Shown in pieces: positions 43,136 to 52,558 of a stretch of 64,000 nucleotides of DNA. Both the position numbers and the translations under genes were made by a program. Positions within the stretch are counted from its first letter, which is position 1; every line of letters begins with the position of its first letter. The notes below the pieces were generated by a model, which was given only the letters and a program-made list of their open reading frames with translations, did not search any database and had not been told where the DNA came from. The stretch is from Wolbachia endosymbiont (group A) of Longitarsus flavicornis (lineage in GTDB: Bacteria > Pseudomonadota > Alphaproteobacteria > Rickettsiales > Anaplasmataceae): NCBI RefSeq assembly GCF_963931955.1, contig NZ_OZ008337.1:62001-126000 (forward strand), written 5' to 3'.

Positions 43136-45403
43136 ATGTCAATGCTTTCAATAAAAATAGGTGCAACGTTAGATGGTAGTTTTAACAATGCAATGACAGG
43201 TAGTGCAGCAAAGCTTTCTAAGTTAGGCGATAGTATAAGGCAACTTGATTCGTCAATGAAATCTGTTTCCAAATTTAAGCAATTAAATCATGATGCCCTT
43301 GAAGCCATGAAGAATTGGAAGGAAGCGGAGAAGAAAGCGAAAGAATCAGCTACAGCAATTGCTAAAGAGAAGAAGGAAAAAAAAGAGCCAAGCGAAGCAC
43401 TGAGAAATGAATTCGAAAAATTGAAAGCATCGGCATCAAAGGCAAAAGAGGCTTATATTAAAAAGAGAGATGCACTTCACACATTAAATGAAGAAATCAG
43501 GAAAAGTGGAAAGGATGTTAAATCTTTAGTGAGAGATCAAACTAAACTTGGTTCATCTATTGAAGTACTAAAAGGAAAATACAGTAAATTAGGATCTGTA
43601 ATACAAAAACAGCAAAATGCTTTAGCAAGAAAAGCGCATTATAGATCACAAGTAATGGAGACTATAGGACTAGGACTTTCACTTGCAGCACCAATTAAAG
43701 TTGCGATTGATTTTGAAAGTGCTATGGCTGATGTTAAGAAGGTAGTAAACTTTACTCAGAACACAAATGAAACTATTGAGTTTGCTAAGAAGCTAAAAGA
43801 ATTATCTCGTGAAATACCGCTATCAGCTGCAGAGTTAGCACAAATAGCTGCAAGTGGTGGCCAACTTGGGATTCAAAAAAATAAGTTAATTGGATTTACA
43901 ACAACAGTAGCTAAAATGGCTACAGCATTTGACATTTCTGCTGAACAAGCTGGTGATTCTATTGCCAAACTCGCTAACATTTATGGAATTGCAGAAGAAA
44001 AAATGGAAGGAGTTGGCAACGTTATAAATCACCTCTCAGATAACACTGCTGCCAAAGCAAAAGATATGGTTGAAGCTCTAGCAATAGTTGGTGGTACTGC
44101 AAAACAATTTGGTTTAGATATTAATCAGACAAGTAGTTTAGTAAATGCCTTCGTTAGTTTAGGTAAACAACCAGCAAAAGCAGGAACTGCCATAAACGCT
44201 TTACTTTCTAAGCTCCAAACTGCTGAGGGACAAGGAAAAGAATTTAAAGCAACATTGGAATCCATGGGCATAACCGCAGAAGAGATGTCACAAAAAATTG
44301 CTCAAAACGGTCAAGAAGCATTACTCCATTTTTTTAAAACTTTAGAGAAAATAGATAAACAAGAACGTTCACAAATCCTTCTCAATCTCTTTGGTCAAGA
44401 ATATCAAGATGATATTGCATTGATAGTTGGAAGCCTAAAAAAATATGAAGGTGCCATAGCTCTTGTAGCTGACAAAGAAAAGTATAAACATTCCATGCAA
44501 GAAGAATTTGACAATCGCGCAAGTACTACAGCAAATAATTTGCAGCTACTCAAAAATACAATAGCAGAGCTAGGAATGAACTTAGGGTCAGTTATGCTGC
44601 CTCCTTTAAATTGGATAAGTAAGATTTTGAGGTCTATATCTACAGGTATAGCTTGGTTCGCAGAGAAGTGTCCAATTTTGACTACAGGAGTTATGAGCAT
44701 AATTTCAGCTCTTATTATTGGCAAGATTGCAGTGGTAGGTTTTGGTTATGCATTTGCATTGGCTGGAGGTGGACTATTAACTTTTAATGCTATTTTGCAT
44801 GGAACACTTTTGCCAGTATTAACTTCGTTATCAGCACGAGTAATTCCAGCAGTAATCATGGGACTGAAAGCTTTAACGCTAACCAATCCTATAGGAGCTG
44901 CTATTGCTGGACTATCAGTTGGTGCAGCGCTTGTAATTGCTAATTGGCAAAAGGTAAAGGACTTTTTTTCAAGTCTCTGGAAATCAATTACAAAACCTAT
45001 AGAAAATTGGATTGGTATAGGAAAATTGTTTAATGATAATCCAATAAAAGCATTAGAGAAACCAGTAGAAGCAAAAATAGGCAGTGCAACTAGTGAAAAT
45101 AGAAATGTTTTTAGTAAAGGAAATCCTTTATTAAATAATAATACTTTTAGTGGAATTTCGAATAGTAGAACGAATATTGAAAGTGTGATTACAGAAAAAG
45201 GTTCTGTAGCAGATAATTCAGAGAAAGTTTTAAAAGACTGTGAAAAGTGTGAACAAAAAATTTTCAATCAAACTTTTACATTTAATATAAGTATTAAAGC
45301 AGAACCTAACCAAGATGTACGTAGTCTTGCCGATGCAGTGATAAAAAGAATAAGAGAAAAATCGCGTGACGTTCTGTTTGATTCAGTAGAGCCGATTTAC
45401 TAA
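43136..45403 (+). CDS. Tail tape-measure protein
   Basis: 755 residues. N-terminal coiled coil (residues 40-170, KEKKEKKEPSEAL and similar), then a TP901-type core (PLSAAELAQIAASGGQLGIQ, QAGDSIAKLANIYG, GQEYQDDIALIVGSL), then hydrophobic segments near residues 515-600 (TTGVMSIISALIIGKIAVVGFGY-like), as expected for the part that inserts into the membrane or forms the tail channel. It sets tail length. The start overlaps the end of E'; the stop overlaps the U start (TAATG). Shorter than P2 gpT (about 815 residues) but intact. Confidence 0.85.
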   Translation: MSMLSIKIGATLDGSFNNAMTGSAAKLSKLGDSIRQLDSSMKSVSKFKQLNHDALEAMKNWKEAEKKAKESATAIAKEKKEKKEPSEALRNEFEKLKASASKAKEAYIKKRDALHTLNEEIRKSGKDVKSLVRDQTKLGSSIEVLKGKYSKLGSVIQKQQNALARKAHYRSQVMETIGLGLSLAAPIKVAIDFESAMADVKKVVNFTQNTNETIEFAKKLKELSREIPLSAAELAQIAASGGQLGIQKNKLIGFTTTVAKMATAFDISAEQAGDSIAKLANIYGIAEEKMEGVGNVINHLSDNTAAKAKDMVEALAIVGGTAKQFGLDINQTSSLVNAFVSLGKQPAKAGTAINALLSKLQTAEGQGKEFKATLESMGITAEEMSQKIAQNGQEALLHFFKTLEKIDKQERSQILLNLFGQEYQDDIALIVGSLKKYEGAIALVADKEKYKHSMQEEFDNRASTTANNLQLLKNTIAELGMNLGSVMLPPLNWISKILRSISTGIAWFAEKCPILTTGVMSIISALIIGKIAVVGFGYAFALAGGGLLTFNAILHGTLLPVLTSLSARVIPAVIMGLKALTLTNPIGAAIAGLSVGAALVIANWQKVKDFFSSLWKSITKPIENWIGIGKLFNDNPIKALEKPVEAKIGSATSENRNVFSKGNPLLNNNTFSGISNSRTNIESVITEKGSVADNSEKVLKDCEKCEQKIFNQTFTFNISIKAEPNQDVRSLADAVIKRIREKSRDVLFDSVEPIY

Positions 45404-45759
45404 TGCTATCACTTGGCCGGCATAAGCTTTCTCCAACAAGTGTAAGGTATAGTAAAGAAAATCGTTGGAGTACAATTGAGTGTATTGGTAAAATACCTTC
45501 ATCACAAAATATTGGTCAAGGTACAGAAAATATAGACTTAGAAGGAGTAATTTATTTCCATAATCTAAATGATTTAAATCAATTAAAAAGTATGAAAGAA
45601 GCTGAGAAAAATCAGGAACCAAGTATCTTAGTAGATAAATTAGGAAATGTTTTGGGAAGATTTGTTATTATACGGTTAGAAGAAAAGCAAACGTCGTATT
45701 TTCCCTGTGGATTACCTAAAAAGGTTGAATTTAGTTTAAGTTTAAGGCGTTATGTATGA
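45403..45759 (+). CDS. Tail protein U (P2-like)
   Basis: 118 residues; motif FSLSLRRYV at the C-terminus and the VIYFHNL centre fit gpU, a tail completion protein. Overlaps both neighbours by stop-start junctions. Confidence 0.8.
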   Translation: MLSLGRHKLSPTSVRYSKENRWSTIECIGKIPSSQNIGQGTENIDLEGVIYFHNLNDLNQLKSMKEAEKNQEPSILVDKLGNVLGRFVIIRLEEKQTSYFPCGLPKKVEFSLSLRRYV

Positions 45760-45965
45760 CAGTACATTATATAACCAGAGAAAACGAAATGTTAGATTAC
45801 ATATGTTTTAAACACTATGGATATAGCTCTGGAGCAGTAGAAATAGTATTGGAGGAAAACCCTGGACTTGTAGATTATGGAAGTTTTTTGCCTGCAGGAT
45901 TAAAGATCAGGTTACCTAGAATACAAGAGCAATTAAAAAAATCGAAGTTAAAAGTGTGGGAATAA
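45756..45965 (+). CDS. Tail protein X (LysM-like, P2-like)
   Basis: 69 residues; begins MTVHYITRENEMLDYICFKHYG, a LysM-type fold, and ends in LPAGLKIRLP. P2 gpX is a tail hub component with this size. Starts at ATGA over the U stop. Confidence 0.8.
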   Translation: MTVHYITRENEMLDYICFKHYGYSSGAVEIVLEENPGLVDYGSFLPAGLKIRLPRIQEQLKKSKLKVWE

Positions 45966-46901
45966 ATGAAACCTGAATTTAGCATTGAAGGAATAAAAGA
46001 TCATGTAATATCGGTGCATCTTACTGATGAATCTGGTACTATAGATGATATCGCAGAGGTATATGTTGATTATGGCAATGAAAATGTAGAAGTTCCAAAT
46101 GAATTGAACATAGCACTAGGTTATAAGGAAACGGGAATCTTTCCAATGGGTGTATATACAGTCAATGAAGTTACGATACAAGGCCCACCTAAGACCCTAC
46201 TAATAAAAGCTCATGCAACAAATTTAAGAATATCTTTGAAGGCAAAAGTATCAAAAGAATGGCGCCAAATTACCATAGAAAACTTAGTAAAAGAAATAGC
46301 CCAAAAACATGGATATGGATATAAAGTTGCTGAGGAATTTAAGGATGTACTGATACCCCACATCAACCAAATAGACGAAAGTGATATCAGCTTGTTAACT
46401 AAAATAGCAACAGAGCGTGAAGCAATGGCAAAATTAGCTGGTGGATATATATTATTTATTTCAAAAAACATGGCAAAATCAGCTACAGGAAAAGCTTTAG
46501 GAACAACGACTATTAGACCTCAAGACACAATTAATTGGAAAGTGCATTTTACCGTACGTGATAAATACAATTCAGTAGTAGCAAAATGGCACAGCTATGA
46601 AAAGGGTGAAACTATTAAAGAAACAGTTGGTAGCGGCGAGCCAAGTTATATTATGCTAGAAATCTATCCAAATGCAAAGTCAGCACTAAGTGCAGCAAAT
46701 GCCAAGTTAAAACAATTGAAGCGTAACAATGAAACTTTAGATATAACCATGCCTGGTAATCCAGAGTTATTTGCAGAAGCAAAGCTTAATCTTATAGGTT
46801 TTAATCAAGCGGTAGATGGTGAATGGATAGTTAATAGAGTGGAGCATACTTTAAATACCTCAGGTTACCTTACTGTGTTGTCAGCATCTTTGAGTAAGTA
46901 A
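45966..46901 (+). CDS. Late control/tail hub protein D (P2-like)
   Basis: 311 residues; starts directly at the X stop. Pattern PKTLLIKAHATNLR, then EWRQITIENLVKEIAQKHG, then the C-terminal TLDITMPGNPELFAEAKLNLIGF and GEWIVNRVEHTL, as in P2 gpD and other hub proteins. Last gene of the tail operon. Confidence 0.85.
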   Translation: MKPEFSIEGIKDHVISVHLTDESGTIDDIAEVYVDYGNENVEVPNELNIALGYKETGIFPMGVYTVNEVTIQGPPKTLLIKAHATNLRISLKAKVSKEWRQITIENLVKEIAQKHGYGYKVAEEFKDVLIPHINQIDESDISLLTKIATEREAMAKLAGGYILFISKNMAKSATGKALGTTTIRPQDTINWKVHFTVRDKYNSVVAKWHSYEKGETIKETVGSGEPSYIMLEIYPNAKSALSAANAKLKQLKRNNETLDITMPGNPELFAEAKLNLIGFNQAVDGEWIVNRVEHTLNTSGYLTVLSASLSK

Positions 46902-46947
46902 TGTTAATAAAAAATGAGTAATAATCTTTTTAATATGAAGAAACTGT

Positions 46948-47331
46948 ATGTTAAGTATGAATAAACTGAAGTATAATGAAAAAGATAAATTACATTTTGT
47001 GTGGTTTATACTGTTAATAGTATGCGTTGTTATTACTTATTGCTACCAAAAATCCAAAGCTACAGATAATTACAAAAGAGTGTTACAGATCGCGTCTGAA
47101 AATTGCAATCTAGAAATTGTGAAGTTTTCAGTGAAAAATCTATTGAGCATTAATACACAAGTTCCTAGATTAACAGCGCTACATTGTGCAGCAGAGGGAA
47201 AATGTTTAGAGTTAGTGAAATTTCTAGTGAATGAAGGAGTTGATATAAATGATACAGGTAGACATAAAGGATGGACAGTATTACATTCTGCTGCATTAGG
47301 AGGAAATTTAGAAATAGTCAAATTCTCCTAA
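46948..47331 (+). pseudogene. Membrane-anchored ankyrin protein, cut by IS110
   Basis: 127 codons. A single hydrophobic segment (LHFVWFILLIVCVVITYCY, residues 16-34) is followed by two complete and one partial ankyrin units (LTALHCAAEGKCLELVKFLV; GWTVLHSAALGGNLEIVKF). The frame ends exactly at the IS110 right end, so the C-terminus is lost. Ankyrin genes commonly follow the WO tail operon. Confidence 0.75.
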
Positions 47332-48674
47332 GAAACTCCTTGAACTAACTCATCTTTTTTTACCAAGAGATAGCCAAGTTCCTTTGCTCTTTTGATCAAA
47401 TTTTTTACAGTTCTATCTTTATAGCGTATTTCATAGTATTCCATTCCTTTTTCTACATATTCCTGTCCGTATTTGAGCATACTATAAAATATGCACGCTA
47501 TCTTTCTTGCAGTAGCTGTTATTGCTTTTGGCGCTCCTAATCGTTTTTTTAATTTCCTGTAGTATGCACCTAATGCACTTTTACTATTTCCCACAGAATT
47601 AGCAGCCATTCGAAATGCATTCGCAGCACGATTAATGACTTTACGCGTTCTTGTGCTAAACACTTTTTCTCCTGTAATTTTATTGGCAGGGCTGAGTCCT
47701 AACCACGATGAGAAGTGTTTTTCTGTTGACCATTTACTATGGTTTATACCAGTTTCTGAAATTATGGTCTGTACACTTAGTACATCAAGCCCTGGAACTT
47801 TAGTAAAATCCATACCAGTTATCCGGTGCAGTTCCTCGTGCAAAGCAAAGTTTGGCTTACTTTTTCTATGCTTATTCTTTTCCTTACTCAACTGTTTACT
47901 TTCGCCAGGTTTTGTTTCGAACGTTTTGTAATAGGCCTCAATATTTCTATCACATTCTGCTATTTTTTCTTGATAGATATTATATAGTTCAAATTCTTGC
48001 TTTAGCGTGAATAAGTGTTCCTCTCTATAGTCACCAGCTAACGCTTTTGCAATAGTAGACTGATCATTTTTTATTCGTGCATCCCTGAATTCAACCAATT
48101 TCTCAGGATCCCTTTCGCCTTCGATTATAGCCTTGATAATTTTCATACCAGTTACTCCAGTAATATCTCTTATAACTTTATGCAGCTGTATATTCATTTG
48201 AATTAATGCCTTCTGCATACGCAGAACATGTGTAGATGCACTTTCAGTAAGACTTTTACGTTGCCGCACATAACTACGCAATACACAAATTTGATCATCG
48301 GGTCTGAATGATCCATGAAGTAGTCCATAACTGTGTAGTTGTTGTAACCACTGACAGTCCTGAACATCTGACTTTCTTCCAGGTACATTTTTTACATGTC
48401 GCGCATTTACCAGTTTTACTTCAAACCCATATGATTCGAGTACTTGAAATAAAGGAATCCAGTATACTCCTGTTGATTCCATAGCTACAGTTGTAACTTT
48501 ACATTTTTTCAACCACCGTGCTAAATTATGAAGGTCTTCAGTGAAGCAGCCAAATTTTTGGATACGTTGTTCATCTCTTCCTTCAGGTACACATACATAA
48601 TGTACAGATGAACCAACATCAATCCCTGCTGCATCAGGATTCACTATTTCTAATTTACTTTTTGCTTTTTTCAT
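47328..48674 (-). CDS. IS110-family transposase (DEDD type)
   Basis: 448 residues from the ATG at 48674 (GAAGGAG site; the upstream extension is not used). RuvC-like part: AAGIDVGSS with the first Asp, VAMESTGVYW with the Glu, and GRKSDVQDCQWLQ with further Asp residues. C-terminal part: TKVPGLDVLSVQTIISE helix-hairpin-helix and SWLGLSP...ANSVGNSKSALG with the serine region. IS110 enzymes act with a bridge RNA. The frame is full length, so it may be active. Confidence 0.9.
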   Translation of the reverse strand: MKKAKSKLEIVNPDAAGIDVGSSVHYVCVPEGRDEQRIQKFGCFTEDLHNLARWLKKCKVTTVAMESTGVYWIPLFQVLESYGFEVKLVNARHVKNVPGRKSDVQDCQWLQQLHSYGLLHGSFRPDDQICVLRSYVRQRKSLTESASTHVLRMQKALIQMNIQLHKVIRDITGVTGMKIIKAIIEGERDPEKLVEFRDARIKNDQSTIAKALAGDYREEHLFTLKQEFELYNIYQEKIAECDRNIEAYYKTFETKPGESKQLSKEKNKHRKSKPNFALHEELHRITGMDFTKVPGLDVLSVQTIISETGINHSKWSTEKHFSSWLGLSPANKITGEKVFSTRTRKVINRAANAFRMAANSVGNSKSALGAYYRKLKKRLGAPKAITATARKIACIFYSMLKYGQEYVEKGMEYYEIRYKDRTVKNLIKRAKELGYLLVKKDELVQGVS

Positions 48675-48939
48675 GGCAACTCCTTCGTATAATTTGTAAT
48701 AGGGAAACGCTTCAGCTTGGAACGGTTGATAGTACAATCTCCTAACCGAGGTAGTCTACAAAAACTCCATCAATGATTTGACCGTTCCTCCCAAAACCAC
48801 GCTTACGAACGGGCACTAAAGGCACCAGTGACTTGGTCGGTTATAACTGCAAAAGCGCTTCTCACAAAGTTATATCAGAAATTACTCAAAACTTAAATTG
48901 GGAGTTTCTTCCTGGTTTGACAGATTTCGTCTGTTTGAC
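48675..48939 (-). ncRNA. Candidate IS110 bridge RNA region
   Basis: The 265 bases between the left end and the transposase start are where IS110-group elements encode their bridge RNA. The region contains ACCGTTCC and GGAACGGT arms (48781-48788 and 48719-48726) enclosing about 55 bases. The fragment at 15304-15568 carries the same structure. Which loops recognise target and donor was not determined. Confidence 0.5.
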
Positions 48940-49353
48940 GCTTACTAATGGATACAGCTTCTTACGTAATTCCTGATCCTTAATTTCTCTATGTATTTTT
49001 GTTAGATAGACTATTTCTTTATCCTCATCTTCATACCAACTGTTTTCTTTTAGTACTGTTGGTCCTGGAAGTAGATCTACAACACTAACTGACAATGCTC
49101 CTGCTATTATATACGATTCTTTGATTGTAATAGCCTTGCACCCTAGTTCAAAGTTATGTATTTCCTTATGTGTTAAACCAATTTTGCTTGCTAGTTTTGC
49201 CTGAGTATACCCTTGTACTATCCTACAACCTTCTATTTTTTTCCCTAGCTCGTAGCTTACTGAGCCAATATGCTCTGAATTATCATAGATAAATCCTCTA
49301 AAAGCTGTTTTTCCTACAGAAGCAAACATATATTCTATCACAAAAAAATCCAC
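48940..49353 (-). pseudogene. HTH regulator, 3' end cut by IS110
   Basis: One complete HTH_3 domain (ELGKKIEGCRIVQGYTQAKLASKIGLTHKE) and a short linker (KDQELRKKLYPLVS); then the frame runs into IS110 and stops at 48886. Related double-HTH genes lie at 49431 and 52559, so this is likely the N-terminal half of one. Confidence 0.7.
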
Positions 49354-49430
49354 TATTGGCTAAGTTTTTATGAAATCACAAAAATTTCTCAATCATATAA
49401 TTTGATAAGCCTGTCGTTTGCAAGATAATA

Positions 49431-50276
49431 TCAACAGAAATTCCTTCTTTCACTTGCAACTTCAATCTTCTTTTCCTCTCTGACCTTTTCTCTACAAACA
49501 TGTATACCTTTAAATAAAGACTTGATTAGCATATCGCGTAATTCTCGACTCTCAATCTTTTTGTATTCTTCTATCAAGTTTGATAGCTTTTCTTCCGCTT
49601 CACTATCCTCATCTGATTCGGGAAGTAGATCTATGATACTGATTGATAATACCTTTGCTATTTCATCTAACATTTCAAGTGAGACAGCAGCTCTCCCTTG
49701 TTCATACTCGTATATTCCTTGATTTGTTATGCCAACTTTATTCGCTAAATCTTTTTGTGTATATCCTCGTATCAATCTCCACTCTTTTATCCTTTGCCCT
49801 ACTTTGTATGGAACCGGAATTTTGTTCTCCTCATACTCACCAATAGATAAGTTAGTTGTTCGAGAGATAACATGAGCAGAAACTCCTACTTTCATCAAAC
49901 CCCTTGCTACTTCCATTTTTACCGCTTTTCTGCTTCTTTCCTCACTCAAACGAATAAATTTGGTTAATAAATAAAATACCTCGCTTAATTCTTTATCTTT
50001 ATAACCCTTTATTAAATTTAATATTTCTTCATCTTCAAAATATCTTTTTTCATCTGGTAGTGTTTCTCTACAAACTAGACCTTTCACATTCACTGATAAT
50101 GCTTCTGCTATGGCATATAACTTCTTAATTGGAATTTTACGGTTCCCTTTCTCATATTGCAATATTACCCAGTACTTTACACCAACCTTCTCTGCTAAAT
50201 CCTTTTGAGTATAACCTCGCTCTAACCTCCAATTTTTTACTTTTTGCCCTACCTCACAGCCTAGACTTTTTTTCAT
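49431..50276 (-). CDS. Double-HTH (Cro/CI-type) regulator, C-terminus shifted
   Basis: Two HTH_3 domains (VGQKVKNWRLERGYTQKDLA...YEKGNRK and VGQRIKEWRLIRGYTQKDLA...YEQGRAA) joined by a helical linker with FYLLTKFIRLSEE. Close relative of the gene at 52559. The last residues SERRNFC are out of register; a shifted frame continues VKEGISVDIILQTTGLS to 49377, which matches the end of the relative, so a small deletion has changed the C-terminus. Start taken at the ATG at 50276 (MKKSLGCEV). Confidence 0.8.
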   Translation of the reverse strand: MKKSLGCEVGQKVKNWRLERGYTQKDLAEKVGVKYWVILQYEKGNRKIPIKKLYAIAEALSVNVKGLVCRETLPDEKRYFEDEEILNLIKGYKDKELSEVFYLLTKFIRLSEERSRKAVKMEVARGLMKVGVSAHVISRTTNLSIGEYEENKIPVPYKVGQRIKEWRLIRGYTQKDLANKVGITNQGIYEYEQGRAAVSLEMLDEIAKVLSISIIDLLPESDEDSEAEEKLSNLIEEYKKIESRELRDMLIKSLFKGIHVCREKVREEKKIEVASERRNFC

Positions 50277-50362
50277 ACAAAGAACCATACATATAATATT
50301 TTCTACTATAGCTCAAAGGCTCCAGATATAATGGTAGACTCTGGAACCTTAAAATAAATGAA

Positions 50363-51559
50363 TTAAAGCCCCCTAAAAGTTTCTTTACTATTTTCACGTA
50401 CTTTATCTACCCATGAAGACAATTTTTCACTTGGGCTATCAACCTCCTTCATAAGCTGCTTGCTATTCCATATGCCACACCTCATAAAACTTCCCTTTTC
50501 TACTGCTTCTTTAAGTTTTACTCCAGCAAAAAGACAATTTTTTCCTATTTCTTCTCCTCTTTGTTGTAGTTCAGCCCACATTTCCTTGTTTTCTACTCTT
50601 ACTTGTACTTGATCATATTTTTTTACATCATGGTACAATATAATATCTAGCTTACCAATGCTTGTAGGAAATTCTAATATAATAGAGCTTTCATCTGACA
50701 TATCGATATAGTTTCTTATACCTCCCTTCTCACTTTTAACCTCAACTGCATCATTGCCAATTTTTAAAATATTACTTCCTAACTCTCTCAGTATTTTGGC
50801 TACCTCTACCTTGCTATCCCCAGAAAATTCTATATACGATGTTGTATTATCTATCTCAACATCTATTAATTCTCCTTCTTGCACAGCACTTTCGCCAGCT
50901 TTCTCTAGTTCTTCTAGTCTCTCATCTATCTGTGGCTGAACTTCTGGTTGTAGCTCATTATAGATTTCACCTATCAATTTATTCTCCAATAAAGTATCAT
51001 GAAACTCTGCACCGTTTAGCATTAATTTACGTATTAGCTTTTTACGATCAGCCTTATCAAATTTATGAAAATGTGTGCCCAGTATCACATATTCCGCGAG
51101 GCTCCACTCTCCATCATTACATGCATTTAGCCTTGCTCCAGAAGCTAGTACTTTGTCTATAACTTTGTGCAATTCATTTACATTCTTTGTCTCTACCACT
51201 TCACTTTTAAACCAGCTCAAAGTTCCACTTTCACCTGCACTCGGCTTTATTTTTTTCAAAGCTGAAGCAAATGGATTTTTATCTTCTTGATCACTTACAG
51301 GTTTTGTGCCATAAACATAGTCAAATCCTTTCCCATAGTTGATTTTGTTTTCGCGAACTTCTCTACCAGGGAAAGGTGCTATTTCTTCAGGCTTTTTAGC
51401 CTTATTAATTTTGCTTATAAAGGTGGATTGCTCCTTAGTACGACCAATTCCTACAATAGCATTTAACACCTCACCTTTTGATAATCTATCAAGATCAATG
51501 TTTAACTCGTAAGTACCTCCTTCTTGATCATCAAAAGGTACAATTATTTTATTACTCAT
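50363..51559 (-). CDS. Unknown protein with ankyrin-like segment
   Basis: 398 residues. Residues 105-170 contain ankyrin-like turns (VIDKVLASGARLNACNDGEWSLAEYVI; RKLMLNGAEFHD). The second half has strand pairs such as TTSYIEFSGDSKVEVAKIL and KLDIILYHDVKKYDQVQVRV. No membrane segment or catalytic motif. It sits among WO regulators and is likely conserved in that cluster; I do not recognise a function. Confidence 0.65.
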   Translation of the reverse strand: MSNKIIVPFDDQEGGTYELNIDLDRLSKGEVLNAIVGIGRTKEQSTFISKINKAKKPEEIAPFPGREVRENKINYGKGFDYVYGTKPVSDQEDKNPFASALKKIKPSAGESGTLSWFKSEVVETKNVNELHKVIDKVLASGARLNACNDGEWSLAEYVILGTHFHKFDKADRKKLIRKLMLNGAEFHDTLLENKLIGEIYNELQPEVQPQIDERLEELEKAGESAVQEGELIDVEIDNTTSYIEFSGDSKVEVAKILRELGSNILKIGNDAVEVKSEKGGIRNYIDMSDESSIILEFPTSIGKLDIILYHDVKKYDQVQVRVENKEMWAELQQRGEEIGKNCLFAGVKLKEAVEKGSFMRCGIWNSKQLMKEVDSPSEKLSSWVDKVRENSKETFRGL

Positions 51560-51729
51560 ATTAGCCTCCGCTATTAAATATACTTTACTAAGTCTACAAC
51601 CGACTTTATTACTTTATTATTAATTCAATATATACTTTCTCATTAATTATAAGCAATGGTTAATGTACTTGCAAATACTTTCTTCATTCAAGTAGTTAAA
51701 CAACTCATGAAAATCTTCAAATATCTGCT

Positions 51730-52387
51730 TTATAACAGTCCTTGCTCTTTAAAACTAAAATATCCAACACTTGTAATGATAATGTGATCCAGTAACCTAA
51801 TCCCTATAGTCTGACAAGCTTCAGCCAAGTCTTTAGTTACAGCTTGATCCTCATCAGATGGCTTTAACCTTCCTTCTGGGTGGTTATGCGATATTATTAT
51901 TGACGTCGCTTTTCTTATTAATGCCTTTCTTGTTACTTCTCTTATGTAAAAAGGTACCTTATCCACTGTACCAGTAAACACTTCTTCCCCCTTTAAACGG
52001 CACTTTTGATCAAAATATATTATTTTCATCTTTTCCTACTCTGAATAACCAATACTCACCCTCAAATATTTTACGATGGTTTCCAAGTTATCCATTACAG
52101 GTCCTTTCTTTAACTCTTCTCTTGGTACCCTCTTTGCAGCTTCCTTTAGGCATAAAATTACTGCTACTGTAGAGTCAGTTATCCCTTCTATAGTTTTCAA
52201 GTCATCTATTTCCTGGCCTAGAACTCCTCCTATTCCAAAATTATCTATTAGCTTTCTAGCAATAACTCGAGCTTCTTCCCTGTCATGCACTGCACGTTTC
52301 TATTACTTCACGATCAAGTAGTGCTTTACCGTTGCTTTCTAATGCTCTGAATTCTATTTCTTCTCTACGATCTTTCTTATTATTCAT
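51730..52387 (-). pseudogene. radC: RadC-like JAMM protein, doubly broken
   Basis: Three pieces on the same strand: an N-terminal stub from 52387 (NNKKDRREEIEFRALESN, ending near 52283 after VIETCSA), the helix-hairpin-helix part 52290-52036 (GIGGVLGQEIDDLKTIEGITDST), and the JAMM part to 51730 (IIISHNHPEGRLKPSDED). The second and third pieces are in the same frame, divided only by an amber codon at 52036-52038; the first join is a frameshift. RadC/UPF0758 proteins are common WO cargo. The gene is inactive unless the TAG is read through. Confidence 0.8.
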
Positions 52388-52558
52388 AAAAATTACCCTT
52401 CACTAATAACAAAATGTTTTTATATATTTACTGCTGTTTTTTTGTCAGCATTGGCATAAAGCCATAGCTTTTGAGTGAAGTCAAATCAATTTTTCAATCT
52501 TTTTTACTTATTTTTTCATCAAAAAGTAAAAATATTAATAGATACTGATTTTTTTATT

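Larger units (their letters stand above)
47326..48939 (-). mobile_element. IS110-type element, complete
   Basis: About 1.6 kb. The upstream end starts at GTCAAACAGACGAAATC (48939) and the other end lies just after the transposase stop near 47326. There are no clear terminal inverted repeats, as usual for IS110. It separates a truncated ankyrin gene from a truncated HTH gene. A partial copy is at 15304. Confidence 0.85.

Noticed and set aside
44746..45267. 173-residue minus-strand frame
   Set aside because: Antisense to the tape-measure gene; no domain or start site.
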